64,000 nt of DNA from Brugia malayi (GCF_000002995.4 NW_025062477.1:824001-888000), one strand, 5' to 3'; shown: positions 1 to 12,174, numbered from the stretch's first letter. Program-made: numbers and translations. The notes: generated from the letters alone by a model not told the origin.

Positions 1-14
1 GAGAGAGAGAGAGA
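1..14. repeat. GA microsatellite at window edge
   Basis: Pure GA dinucleotide run cut by the window start, followed by A-rich sequence. Confidence 0.9.
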
Positions 15-61
15 AGAAAAAAAAGTTTAACAAAAAAAAATAAGATCGAATATATATATAT

Positions 62-506
62 AATTTTTAATTTTAGATTAAAAAATTTATAAAATATTAA
101 ATTTAAAAAAAAAATTTTTTATTTTGTTAAAAGTAAAAAATATATATAAAATGATGAAACAGGTCTCCAAATTATCAATATTGAACAATGTAAGTTCATT
201 TTTATATACAATTTTTAATTTTAGATTAAAAAAATTTTTAAAATATTAAATTTAAAAAAAAAAAAATTTTTTTTGCTAAAAGTAAAAAATATATATAAAA
301 TGATGAAACAGGTCTCCAAATTATCAATATTGAACAATGTAAGTTCATTTTTATATACAATTTTTAATTTTAGATTAAAAAAATTTATAAAATATTAAAT
401 TTAAAAAAAAAAAAATTTTTTATTTTGTTAAAAGTAAAAAATATATATAAAATGATGAAACAGGTCTCCAAATTATCAATATTGAACAATGTAAGTCATT
501 TTTAGC
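62..506 (+). repeat. tandem repeat, about 149 bp x 3
   Basis: Three near-identical units. The landmark TTTTAGATTA begins at 71, 219 and 368, and GATGAAACAGGTCTCC begins at 153, 302 and 454, so the period is 148-152 bp. Length differences sit in the poly-A/T tracts. Each unit holds ATATATA, a short ATG-started frame reading MMKQVSKLSILNN, then GTAAGT, which resembles a splice donor, then (in the first two units) AATTTTTAA. The last unit diverges after GTAAGT. Function is unknown; see findings. Confidence 0.9.
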
Positions 507-2022
507 ATGAAATATGACACTTACATATTGCTTATTCATCTGCTTCATTCAATAGATTCAATTTTTTTTTTTTTTTTTTGTCTTCTATCCATTCCACAAA
601 TAATAAATTGACAAATTTTCTCCCAATGGATTTAACTTGTCATTTTTCAGAGAAAAAAAAAAAAAAAAGAAAAACGAATAGAAAGAATAGAATAAAGAAA
701 AGAAAGATGAAAATATTCGCATAATTAACTTTAAAAAAATTAACAAAAAAAAAAAATTGGTAGCATGAATTAAAGATGTTATTGAAAAATTACATCATTT
801 CTTGAGATAAATCCTTTTTTTTTTTTTTTCTTTCTTTTTAACTGGTTAAATTTATGAGAAAAGGATAAGTTTCTTTTTTTTTTTTTTTTGATTCCATAAA
901 ATTTCCGTTTTTTGACAAAATGCGCTTCAGTTAGCATAAATCCATTTGCTTGTTGAAAAAATTTTTCCACTTAAAATATGATGAAAATTTATTTGTTATC
1001 AGTAAAATGATAAATTTTTACATATCAGTTGAATATTTATTTGATCATTTTTTTTTTTTTTTGATAACACATTTACTTAATTTAAATGGAAATTTTTTTT
1101 TAAAGTTTAAAATATTTTTTTTTGTTATTATTTCATGAAATAACCTTTTTTTTTTCTTCCCTTTTAATATTAATGCATAAAATAAATAAGTCAAACGTTT
1201 TTTAAAATAAAATTAGAATCATTACTTTTGAAAAAAATTGTGCAAAATTTTGAAAAAACATTTCATTTACAGCTTTTTTTTTTTTTTTTTTTTTTGGAAT
1301 TTAGAATTTTAATTTTTGCAAAATAAAGTTGCAAAAAATTTTTCAAGGAAATTTCAAAAAAAATTTAATATTAATATCGTTTTATTTTTCATTCATTCTT
1401 GATAAATTTAAAAAAAAAAAAATTTGCACAAAATAAAACTGAATAAATTTATGAATGCAAAAAAAAAAAAATTTTTTTTTTTTTTTCAATAAATGACATT
1501 AATTTTAAATTTCTCATAGAAAAATAAATATCGAGAATGGTTTATTGTGAAATGAAAATTCTCGAGAAAGAGCATGTCAGGGAATTATCAAAAATTGAAA
1601 ACGGCAATAATTAATTAATATCTGTTGCAATTTAAAATAGCAACCAAATTACTTTGTCAAAATTTTCACCAAAAAATTTCAAAAAATAATCATTAATTTC
1701 ATTACTTCAATTGAAAATTTTAAATGTTTCACTATGAATTTTTTTTTGAAAATTCCCTCGACTTTAACTTTGAAATATGAAAAAAAAAAAACAAAAGATT
1801 TGAAATTTTCTTTTACAAAATTAGGTAAAAAAAATTTTGTTTTTTTTTTTTCTTGGAGAAAGGTAAAAAAAAAATAATTTTAGTTTTAATTTCTTTTTTT
1901 TTTTTTAGTCAATGTTAATTCTTTTACTACTAAAAAGTAGTTTTTCGCTTAAAATTTTTCCAATTGATAAATTTTAAAATTTTGTATTTAAATTTTATAA
2001 TTTCAAGAAAAATGAAGAATTC

Positions 2023-2043
2023 GAGAGAGAGAGAGAGAGAGAG
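2023..2043. repeat. GA microsatellite
   Basis: About ten GA units followed by GGG and an A-run. Confidence 0.9.
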
Positions 2044-2120
2044 GGAAAAAAACCTTTTTGATAATCAGTGAGTTTGAATTGAGGTTTTGAAGATTCACAA
2101 AGTATTGAAATGTATAAAAT

Positions 2121-2156
2121 GCCTTAGGGTTGATGGATGGATAATCCATCCTAGGC
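2121..2156. repeat. short hairpin, GC-richer than surroundings
   Basis: Near-palindrome: GCCTTAGG (2121-2128) and GGATGGAT (2135-2142) pair with AATCCATCC (2143-2151) and TAGGC (2152-2156). The central arms are almost perfect. Function unknown. Confidence 0.6.
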
Positions 2157-4181
2157 TATTATGTACTTTCTTTTTGCTCTTGTAATGGTTTCCTTAGTAA
2201 TATAATGAAAAGCGCAGATGTTCAATTTTCCATTTGCCATTTTGATTGAAATTCAAAAACGTTGTAAAATGATTTGGAATAAAAATTGCTATAAATATTA
2301 TTAAATTGAAATTTTTTATGATTATTTATGATGAAAAAGAAGATCAAAATAAAAATATTTAAATTCAACATTGATCTTATATTTTCTGTGTTTGAATAAA
2401 ATAATTCAAATATTCTAAATTTAAGAGTTAAACTGAGTAAAGTAGCAAAATTTGATGTCAAAATTGTATGTGCTATGATTATATTAACAAAAAAAAAAAA
2501 AAAATTTTTTTTGAAGCAATAAAAAAGCGAAATTTTTTTTTTGCTTATAGAATTGAGAATAAAGTAAAATAAAATTCGAATATTAAAACAAAAGTTAAAA
2601 TTTAAAAAAAAAAAAAAAATATTATGAAATAAACAAATCAATATTAAAAATTATTTTAAATAATAACTGAAATCTTTGTTTTTTTTTTTTTTTTAATATC
2701 TTTAAAAATTATCATTTTTTTATTTATACATTTTTAATTAAATCAATTTAAGATTTTTTTGCTAAATATTATTAACTTTGTTTACTTAGTAAAATCGTTG
2801 ATTCGTTTACATGGAAATCTTTATGCAACCAATCATTCATTCCTATAATTAATTATAATTTAGGAATTAAATTTTAAATTAATTATGCTGATTAAGCATT
2901 GATTTCCTTTAAGCAAAAAAATATTTCTCAAATTAGAAATATTATAAAAACAAAAGTAAAAAATAAATTTTGCTAGCACAAAAAAAAAAAATCAAATTAA
3001 AATTGATAATATTTAATCAAATTTTAACAAAGTGAAAAATTTTTCTATTAATTAAAATGATAACAATTTTACAATTGAAAAATATGCAATGAATAAGAAA
3101 TCATTGAAAATTAATACATACAGCATATAGAAAAAAGTCTTTTTTTTTTCAAATTCAAATTTAATAAGTAATTATTATTAAATTCTGATTAAAATTAATT
3201 AATTACTATCCAATCGGGCGGTAAATTTTATGTTTACTGCAAGAAAAGACCACAGCTGCTTTTAATAAATTAGACTTAGATTTAATTAATTAGTTTTTCT
3301 CTTTCCTCTCAAATTCTTTGCTTGTCAATAATTATAGTTTGTGTAAGATTTAAAAAAAGAAAAAAAAAAAAAGAAAATGATAAAAAGTTTGAGCAAATTT
3401 TTATTAAATATTAAATAATTCAATATCATTCAATAAAGTAAAAACAATTAAAAATTTTCCTAGAAAATTAAAAAAATATTTTTTTTTAAAATTTTTATGA
3501 CATTAAATGAAATCCTATGCAAAATTTTCCACATTTTGCAACATTTCAATTTTCATCAAATTAATGGATGAGAAAATATTCCGTAAAACTTTTTTTTTTC
3601 ATTTTTTTAAAAAAAAAAAAGAAATGAAAAAGTTTTTGATTGCATTAGGAATTAGTGCTCATTTTGCTTTTGCAAATATAATTTAGCTAATCAAAATCAA
3701 AATCAGTACATTAAAAGTAAATTTTGTTATGTTAAAATTTAGAACTAAAAATATTCATTAAGTGTTGTTGTCAAAAAAAAAAAAAAAAAATTGCTTAGCA
3801 AATTTAAAATTGAACTTCTTTTGCTTTAATTTTTAACTTTTTACATACAAATCGAAAATGATAAAATTAAGTGTAAATAAAATAAATGTTTTTCTCTTTT
3901 TTTTTTCTCCACTAATATTGTAAAATGTTTTATTATCAAAATTTAAAATTAAAATTTTTTTTTTTTTGCATTTTTTTTTATGATAAAAAAATTTTTTTAA
4001 AAAATATACACAATAGTTTATTAATTTAATGAATAGGAACAATGTAAAAATAAGTATAAAATTGTTTCGTTTTTGCAGAAAATATTTAAATTTAATTATA
4101 TTCGCTTTTATTTGACTATCAGATAATATTATTTTTACAACTCAGATTTAATTAATTTAAATTTTTAAAAGCAAATTTGAG

Positions 4182-4184
<3 letters not shown>

Positions 4185-4214
<30 letters not shown>
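4185..4214. repeat. GA microsatellite
   Basis: About 15 GA units. Confidence 0.9.
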
Positions 4215-4218
<4 letters not shown>

Positions 4219-4535
4219 TGAAAGAGACTGTAATTAAACTTTAGCAATATTTGTTTTTGTTTGTTTTGATGGCTAATTTTGTTTTATAGTATTACTTTAC
4301 TTGAAACTTTCAATCTTTTACCAATCATTTGTCAACCAAATTGTCAAATGCATCAAAGTCCTATAAGTGTCACATGAAATGAGACATTCTAAAATATGAT
4401 TTATGAATATGATCTGTTGTTAGTGATTAAATATGACAAATGTAAATTTTGCTCAGAAATTGATTTTTTTTTTTTTTTTTTATAATTTCAAATTACAGAT
4501 TTTTTTTCTATTGAAGTTTGTGACGTTATTACTAG

Positions 4536-4576
4536 TATCTTATTGTTAATTGTTTACAAATGAAACAATAAGATAC
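4536..4576. repeat. perfect 13-bp inverted repeat
   Basis: GTATCTTATTGTT at 4536-4548 is the exact reverse complement of AACAATAAGATAC at 4564-4576, around a 15-nt loop that contains TGTTTAC, a forkhead-type core. It could be a stem-loop or a small foldback. Confidence 0.7.
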
Positions 4577-5554
4577 CTTTGTTTACTTTGAGATCAAAGA
4601 TTTAAGATTTTGTTTATGATTAAAATTAATTGTCTTTTGTTTCACACACAATCTTATGGTATTATCATGAATGATTGATTTACTATTTGTTGTTAAATTT
4701 TATTAGCTTTAATTGCTAATTATATAAGTTTTTTTTTTTTGATCAATCTAAAATATAGAACAAAATCCAAGAATTTATTCAAAGTGACACAATATTTGTT
4801 TGTTTATAATAAAACACTGAAATGCTTATAACGGTTATCATTTCAGTGATGTTACTGATAATTTGAATTTGAATAAAATTTAAGTTTTAAAAAAATTTTT
4901 AAGGTTTTGTTTTATCATAGAAATGCAAGAATGGAAATAAATTTGTATCAAATTGTCAACGCATACTGTAAAATTATTTCCATTAAATGGCTAAATTGAA
5001 TTTTAATATTTTAATATTTAATATCAGCACAAACAATCAGACTTGGCCATTTTGAGCATAAAATATTTAATAAAATTCAATTTGAATCTTTTATTTGTTA
5101 CTTCGAAATGAATTCAAATTTCACTTGAAATTTCAATTGATTGTTGTTGTTTTTAAAATATGAAATTAATGTAACACATAATAAAGTACTGAAATACTCA
5201 TTTCAATTCTGTTACTAAGTAAATTTAATGTTTCAAATGATACAAATTTTCTTTTTTAAGATTACTATTTGATTGTTTCAAAGTGAATTTCATTAAATTT
5301 CTAAGTTTGTTATTTTTTCATTTCATGGTGTAAAAAATAAATAAGTCGAAGAAATGAAAGTAAACAAATAGCAGATGGCATATTAAATTTAGCTCAGAAA
5401 TCCATTTTGATTGATTGAAACTGCAATCTAAGGTTGTTTGATTTAATTTAATTCATAATTTTTAGAAATAAAAACTTGTTACATTTATCATTTGGGTGAA
5501 ATTTTCCAGAAAAATAAAGAATTGAAGATAAGGACAAAACTTTTGTGTTTGATT

Positions 5555-5641
5555 TTATGACGATCGATTGGAGATATTTGTAGATAAATAAAGTGATCGG
5601 ATCAATTTAGATCTGATCATTACTTTGTCGGATCGTCATAA
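5555..5641. repeat. nested inverted repeat (87 bp)
   Basis: Outer arms TTATGACGATC (5555-5565) and GATCGTCATAA (5631-5641) are perfect complements. Inside, AAAGTGATCGGATC (5590-5603) pairs imperfectly with GATCTGATCATTACTTT (5610-5626). Together they can fold into one bulged hairpin. No coding potential. Confidence 0.65.
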
Positions 5642-5804
5642 TTAAATTAAATAAGGATAGATTATTTATTTGTTGAGGTTTTCTTGTTATTGCAAATTTT
5701 TCAGTAACAAATAATTTGTTACAAAAAATATACTAAGTTTAAATTTAATGTAAAATATAATAAAATCAAACTTTCCAATTCTTATGATTAAAATTAACTT
5801 CATT

Positions 5805-5828
5805 ATTTCATTTCATTTCATTTCATTT
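5805..5828. repeat. ATTTC pentanucleotide repeat
   Basis: About five ATTTC units followed by a T-run. Confidence 0.85.
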
Positions 5829-7114
5829 CTTTTTTTTCAGACCAATTAAAGTAAAGTTAAGAAGAAAAAGAACAAACATTTATTAAGTGCTTCAAAAATT
5901 TGTTTATAAGATATTTTGTGTGCATTTTTTTCAAAAAATTTGCTACGGAAGTTTGAAATTTTTAAAAATTAAATTTAATTAACAACGAAAAAAAAGCCAA
6001 AACAAAAAAAAAAATTTTTTTTTTTCTATTAAAATGAGCTCATTATATTAGAGAAAATGAATTTTTAAAAAGGAATTTAAATCAAAAGTATATTTGAAAG
6101 AATAATTAATTTAAAGAATTTTTTATAGCTTTTAATTTGCTAATGCTATTACTATGTTTTTATGATAGAAACAGTATTCTAATTAATTTTTGATTTAATA
6201 AAAGTCTTAATTTAATTAGAAATCTGAAATTTCAGGGATGAACAATCTATTTTTTTTAATTTAACTAAAATAAGTGAATTTTTTCATCTTTCACTTTAGG
6301 AATATTTGCATCATTTTTTGTCTTTCATTTCTGAATAAATGTACAAACTCTTTTGTAGATTTCCTTTTATTGTCATTGGGATGCCATCTGTCACTGCTCG
6401 AGAAGAATTCAAAAGTTTAAACAAGTCTACAATCTGAGAATCACTTTGCTAATGGAGAATTGTTGTCAGGAAAGTTCTAAATAACTATTTTGTTATCACA
6501 GAAGCACCTCTACCTAAAAGTTAATGTAGTTTCTGAGCTAATTAGAAGCACTAAGATGAATTTTTTATTTTTCTAATTTATTTTAAAATTATATAAAACA
6601 TTCATTTTACATTCTCATCAGCCATTATCACTGATTTAATAAGGAATTTTCCACTCATTCAAAATTTTTATAAAATTTTGTCATAAAAGTGATTGTCATT
6701 ATTTGTTCATTACTTATAAATGAAAAATTTGAGTGAAATTCAAAAGATTTATGGATTTGAAAATTCTTCTTATTATTTAGTAAATATCTCTTCGAGTCTT
6801 TCTGTCAAAAAATTGAAATAAATTTTTGATATATCGAAATAATTTTATATTTAAATCTATAAAAAGACAGAAATTCATAGATTAAAGATTGTTCTTATTT
6901 GAATATTCTTTAAACAATGTAAAATAATTTTTGAAAATTTCATTTCAAACTAACAAATCATTTATCCAACATTCATCTCAAAAGCATTTATTTACTGCTT
7001 TTCACTTGCAATCAATCATTGAAATATCGTTGAATTCTTTCAAATTCACAGTTTGACACAGTGCCAATCTGTCAAAGAGCAAAGATCACTCGAATTTGTG
7101 TCCTTTGTCATAAG

Positions 7115-7135
7115 CCAATGTGCACTATATAAAAG
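7115..7135 (+). promoter_or_regulatory. possible TATA-type promoter
   Basis: CCAAT at 7115-7119 and TATATAAAAG at 7126-7135 lie in a more complex stretch. About 110 bp downstream is an ATG (7240) with a short open start and GT (AAAG|GTACGA), which could be a first exon and donor. No continuation exon was found, so this may be an orphan promoter, an LTR remnant or chance. Confidence 0.3.
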
Positions 7136-7182
7136 CTAAAAGCACTAATACTGTAAGCTAAGCTTCGATTCAATTCATCGCA

Positions 7183-7214
7183 GCACGCACGCACGCATGC
7201 ACGCATGCATGCAC
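7183..7214. repeat. GCAC/GCAT tetranucleotide repeat
   Basis: Alternating purine-pyrimidine repeat with GCAC and GCAT units, the kind of sequence that can adopt Z-DNA. It lies about 50 bp downstream of the TATA-like motif. Confidence 0.85.
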
Positions 7215-8465
7215 TCACCCAATTCACTTGCAACAAACGATGGTGCAGCAAAGGTACGACAGTTCAACGAGCATTTAAATGGACTATTGGCATAATTTAA
7301 TATTTAATTTATACATTTCTTTCTTATTACTTACTGTATAAGAGCAATAAGAGAATTATAAAGTTATTATTGACGTTGTAAATTTACGATAACAATAAGA
7401 ATACCTACTAAAAACTTTCCCGACTGTTCTCGAAGTTCCTCAAGATTGTTGCTTTTATAAGAAGATCAGCTCGGTCAAGTCGAATATGACAATTTATTCT
7501 CTTAATCTTTTCTCGTAATCAACGACGTGGAATAAAGTTACGTCTTTGCAAACTATAATGCCAAATGATTACGACAAATCTCGATGAAGAAAATGTTGAT
7601 AGTGTCACCAAGAATCTAAATGACGTCAACCGAGAATTACTCTTTGCAGATGCATTTTTGTTTGTTAGAAACTAATTGTTGAGCTTTTAAAACTGAAAAT
7701 TTTAATTTGAAGATAACAAAAGTTTCACTCTGCTCCTCCTTATATCTCATTTAAGTTAATCCAACAATTTACTTATCTCTGGAAATATCATTTCCTTGGA
7801 TGTCACCATCGATGAAGCACGAGGTTGACAATCAGCTAGCAAAACATAGTATTCAGAAAACTACATGAAATCTTAAGAAAAAAAAAAAAAAAAAAGTACG
7901 AAGTCCTTCTATCATCTGTACGAATCTGAATCCTAGCTTATCTGCCATTATCACCTGTCACCTGTCACTCTTTAAACTATTCGCTAAATGTCCACTACAC
8001 TGATCATGTCACCAATATTGTCATCCTGGAATTACCATTATTTTGAGGCTATCCTATTTCAAATATAGCTAACATCTAAAACAGGCAATTATCGCCTTTC
8101 TAAGGTTTTTTTTCTAAAGTCACTGGTTGACAGCAAAGGATGTGGCCAAAAAAAGAAAAAGAAGGTATAGAAACTAGCTGAAACAATCGTTTAGCCTAGG
8201 ACACATCGATTACCGTCGGTGGACCAGTTTGGCCTTAAACTGAGAGATATCAGTCCAACACTAGCATAGTCCTAGGAGTAGGAGTTGTCTGATGAAGCAA
8301 GAAAAGGCAACGTATTAAGAATTTAGCCCAGCTAGCATCATCCAATCAGACTTTTCGTTCTTAGAATTTGCCCATCTCCAATTATTGGCCTTTTCATTCA
8401 CTGACGTATTTGCAGTAAGTACGGGTAGAGTATTTCATGAATTTCCGTTCATTTTCGTCCGTTAC

Positions 8466-8692
8466 GTGTACTATAATTGTTGCATACGTCGTGACGTGTA
8501 CTATAATTGTTGCATACGTTGTGACGTGTACTATAATTTTTGCATACGTCGTGACGTGTGCTATAATTTTTGCATACGTTGTGACGTGTACTATAATTGT
8601 TGCATACGTCGTGACGTGTACTATAATTGTTGCATACGTCGTGACGTGTACTATAATTGTTGCATACGTTGTGACGTGTACTATAATTGTTG
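8466..8692. repeat. 30-bp minisatellite, about 7.6 copies
   Basis: The unit is exactly 30 bp, so 60-bp lines hold two copies each. Each full unit carries GTGACGTGTACTATAATTGT followed by a TGCATAC segment. Variants are few: GTC or GTT at one junction, a G/T inside ATAATT(G/T)T, and one A-to-G. Because 30 is a multiple of three and the unit lacks stops in several frames, repetitive open frames run through it on both strands. These are consequences of the repeat and not likely genes. Confidence 0.95.
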
Positions 8693-11136
8693 TACAATAA
8701 TTTTTTTTTTTTTTTCTATTATAAGATTTTTCTATTATAAAATTTTTTCCTATTATAAGATAAACTGATTGCTTATTTCAATTTTTTATAAAAAAAAAAA
8801 AAAAAAAAAAAAAAGATTAATGTTTTTTATTTAAAATACTTTTTTCTTTTTTAATGAAAAAAAAAGTATGCAAAAAGTATGGAATAATACTAACACAATT
8901 ATTTTAACATTTATTTTTTCGCTTTCTTAAAAATAAACAAAATAGTTGAGAGTTTATTTTATTTTTCTCTTTCTTTTCTATTTCATTTAAAAAAAAATAA
9001 CTATCATTTAACATCTGTTAGCAATTTATAATTTAAATTTTTTAACAAATTTAACTTTGTTTTGTTTTATTTTTTTTTTCTTCACCAAATTATACCTCGT
9101 TGAATAATCTCAACCATTTTCTTTTTCTTTTTTAGGAATATTATTTTTTTATTTTTATATTTTTTGTTTTATTATTATGTATTACAATTATTTTATTATT
9201 ATTATTATTATATTATTTTAAAGCTATGAAACAATCTTTACTGGGCATTTTCAAATTTCCTAGCAAAATTCTTCTTAGCCATCTGTCATTTTCTTTTTTG
9301 AATACATCTATTTATACTTTAGAAATTTATCACTTTTAGCTTTCCTTCTACTTTTTCGCAATAAATCAAATGTGACTGCCTTATCTGAAAAGTTATATAT
9401 GAAAGAGTCACTTCTTCGATTTGACTAATTTTTGTAATTTCAATAATTTATTACAAAATATTAAAAATCATTAAATTATTAGAATTTAAATGAAATTTCT
9501 TTTAATTATTGATGAGACTACAATAGATCATAGATCGTAGAACTTTCATGTTTTCTTTTCTTTTTTTTTTTTAAAAAAAAGGGTTTTAAAAGTTAAGTTT
9601 AAAATTTGGCTCCAAAAAAAAAAGAATTGGTAATTAATTATACTTATTATTGATCTAACAGACATTTTTCTAAAAAGATCCATGTGCTTTGTTGTAGGAT
9701 AAATCTAATCTAAAGTACTAATTAATTAATTTTTTTATGTTAATTAATGAAATTTTAAATTGATAAACAAAGCAGAACAAACAGAAAAAAAAATTTTCCA
9801 GAATAATTAAGAAATAATACTTTGACAAGTATATCATTAATATACAATAAACAAAAAAAAAAAAAAAACTCAAATACTTAAAGTGGTATATGCATTTTAA
9901 ATTTAAGTTTAAATCTAAGTTAAAATTACTTCTTAAAAGGAAAAAAAAAGAAAATATAAATTATTTAAAAGCAATAAAAGTAGGAATAAAAAAATATATA
10001 TACTAATTTTTATCACTAACAATTACTAAAAAATATTACTAGGAAAATTTATTACTAAAAAATTAAAATTAACAGTGATTATAAAATGCTATTGTTGTTT
10101 TGGAAATTGAAAAAAAAGTGAAAAAAAAAAACGATAATTTTGTATTTTCTCCTCTTAATTTAAAATTTATTAATAAAAACTAATAATTTAAAAATTAAAA
10201 CTGAAAAATAAAAAAAATTTATCACTTAGTAAAAAAAAAATAAAAAAGGAATGAAATGAAATAAAGTTTCTTTCTTAAAAATTTAAATTTAGATAATTTT
10301 TGCAATTAATTTATACATTTTTTTTTCATTTAAATATATTACAAAAATGGAATTCAATCAAAAATAATTATCAAATTTTAAAGTTTTTTTTTTTTTTGAA
10401 TTTACACTTAAAATTCTCAATATATGACTCAATTAGATGGCTATTTTTTAATTGGTAAAAATTTTTAAATTTTATTTAAATTATCAACAAAAAATTAATT
10501 TAGTAATAATTAGTAAAATTTTTAAATTATCAAAAATTACTAAAACTCTAATAAAAATAACTAAATAAAAATAATTTCAATTTGCAGTAATTTTTGTTAT
10601 ATAATTTAAGTTGACATCACTTTTTGTTAAATTTTAGATCATTGGTAATCAATTATTTCTAGCAAAGTAATTAGTTTTTCATCATTGTAAATAACTAAAT
10701 CAATCTTTCATCTTTTTTTCATTTTCTCTTTTAAACTATTTTTTCTAAAAATATTTCATTGAACAAAAAAAAAAAAAAAAAAGAATTAAAAAAAATTTTT
10801 TTCGTTGTATTACTTTTTTTTTTTTTTTTTTTTTTTTTGTATTTTATAATATTTATCAAAAATTTCTTTTTTTTTTTCGCTTATTTTTAACAAAATGATT
10901 TATTATATTATAAATTTTATACTAATAATTCATTTCTTCCTTTCATTCTCATTCAGTTTAATCATTCTTGCATTTAATGATTATATATCAAAATTAAATT
11001 TTAATTTAAAAGAATTAATTAGTTTCTTTTATTAAAACAAAAAAAAAAAAAATAGAGTGCAAATGATCAAAAATCATTAGTAATCAATAATTATCACTTG
11101 TTAATTGTTAAGAACATTTTAAGTGCTTTGCTAAGC

Positions 11137-11207
11137 TAAGATAAGTTAAGCTAAGATAAAGCTATTCGTTCTTTTCTTATCTTTTATCATTATCACTCAA
11201 TATCATA
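11137..11207. promoter_or_regulatory. GATA-motif cluster upstream of the transporter
   Basis: Two direct copies of TAAGCTAAGATAA-type sequence are followed by CTTATCT, TTATCAT, TTATCAC and ATATCAT within 70 bp, giving six GATA cores about 1 kb upstream of the transporter ATG. GATA factors drive gut expression in nematodes, but in this AT-rich DNA the cluster could be chance. Confidence 0.3.
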
Positions 11208-12160
11208 TAACTCTTTCTGCTTATCATTAACATTTTATTGTTCTATTTGATTTAAAATTGCTTTCTGTTGATTATTTTTTGAAAAAAATTTTGATGCATT
11301 AAAAAAAAAAAAAAAAGAAAAAGAAAACATAAAATTATTTTCATTTTCTATTTTTTAAAAACTATTTCTTTTTTTTTTTTTGTTTTTGTTTTTTTTTTTT
11401 CAAAATTAATTATTAACATCTAAAATTTATTTTTCAATTTGAACCTGATTTCACTTTGTTTTGTTTATTTGCAATCATTTATATCAATCAATTAGAAGCG
11501 GTTTTTTTTTTTCCACTTTAATTTTGAAAAAAAAAAAAAAAAAAAAAGATGGAAAAAATTTTTCTTTACACTTAATTTTAGTATTTTAGATGTAATTTTT
11601 CGATGATATATTATTTGTTGTCATTTTTAATGTCTATTTTTCATTTTTATTTCTTTTTCAAATAATTAGCAAATCTGAAAATTACTTTAAATTTTAGCGT
11701 ATTCTGATCTCAAATCTCAAATAATTATGTAATAATTAGCTATCTAATGTTCCAGTGTTGTTGATCAATTCAAAATTAGATTATCAGACTAAAACTTCAC
11801 GTAACGCACGTTAACGTGTACGTAGGGAAGTAGTAAAAGTAGCAAAAAACAAAAAAAAAAATTAAATTAAATTTAAAATTTAAAGATTTATTATCAATTG
11901 ATGGCTTATTTTAAAAAGCATTGAAACCATCCTAATAGTTTAATATGTTCAGGAAGAAAGAAGTAAAAAAAGTAGAACAGCTGTTAGTTTTTACAATTTT
12001 TTCTTTTTTCGTTTTTTTTTTTTTTTTTTTTTTTCAATTTTATCCATTATTGACGAGTATATTTTCAACGTACGTTTTCGTTTACGTCATAAAATTTTCA
12101 AAGTTACGTGAATCGATTTTTTGCAGCATTTTAAATAAAATATAAATTAAGCATATTTTA

Positions 12161-12174
12161 AAATATTTTTGCAG
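12161..12174 (+). other. acceptor-like site before transporter ATG
   Basis: AAATATTTTTGCAG ends 13 nt before the ATG at 12188. No donor is obvious upstream, so it is a candidate spliced-leader trans-splice acceptor; it could equally end a 5'UTR intron. Confidence 0.5.

Larger units (their letters stand above)
507..7050. other. gene-poor AT-rich interval
   Basis: No coding gene is supported. All open frames here are short and made of poly-Phe/Lys/Asn stretches from poly-T/A runs, with no recognisable domain. It contains GA microsatellites, three small hairpins (listed separately) and generic AT-rich sequence. From about 4.3 to 6.9 kb homopolymer density is lower and the sequence more complex, but no exon-like segment with splice sites was recognised. 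Confidence 0.7.
7050..8450. other. higher-complexity block, possible decayed element
   Basis: This block has far fewer homopolymers and more CpG than its flanks, which makes it look like a former coding or mobile sequence. All frames are broken by stops. Two snippets faintly resemble pol of BEL/Pao retrotransposons: an LFADA-like stretch near 7640-7655 and a GPVW-like stretch near 8218-8235. The match is by eye and weak. The TATA-like site and a CA(C/T)G repeat lie at its left end. Confidence 0.25.

Noticed and set aside
7238..7260. TGGTGCAGCAAAGG as an LTR primer-binding site
   Set aside because: Starts with TGG as a primer site would, but the implied tRNA 3' end does not fit any tRNA I know and no flanking LTR pair was found.
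8385..8768. Overlapping repetitive open frames on both strands through the minisatellite
   Set aside because: The 30-bp unit lacks stops in several frames, so open frames are automatic; no start context, splice context or domain.
11945..12145. Possible upstream exon of the transporter
   Set aside because: It is largely poly-Phe from a T-run, in no consistent phase with exon 1, and the transporter has a better ATG after an acceptor-like site.
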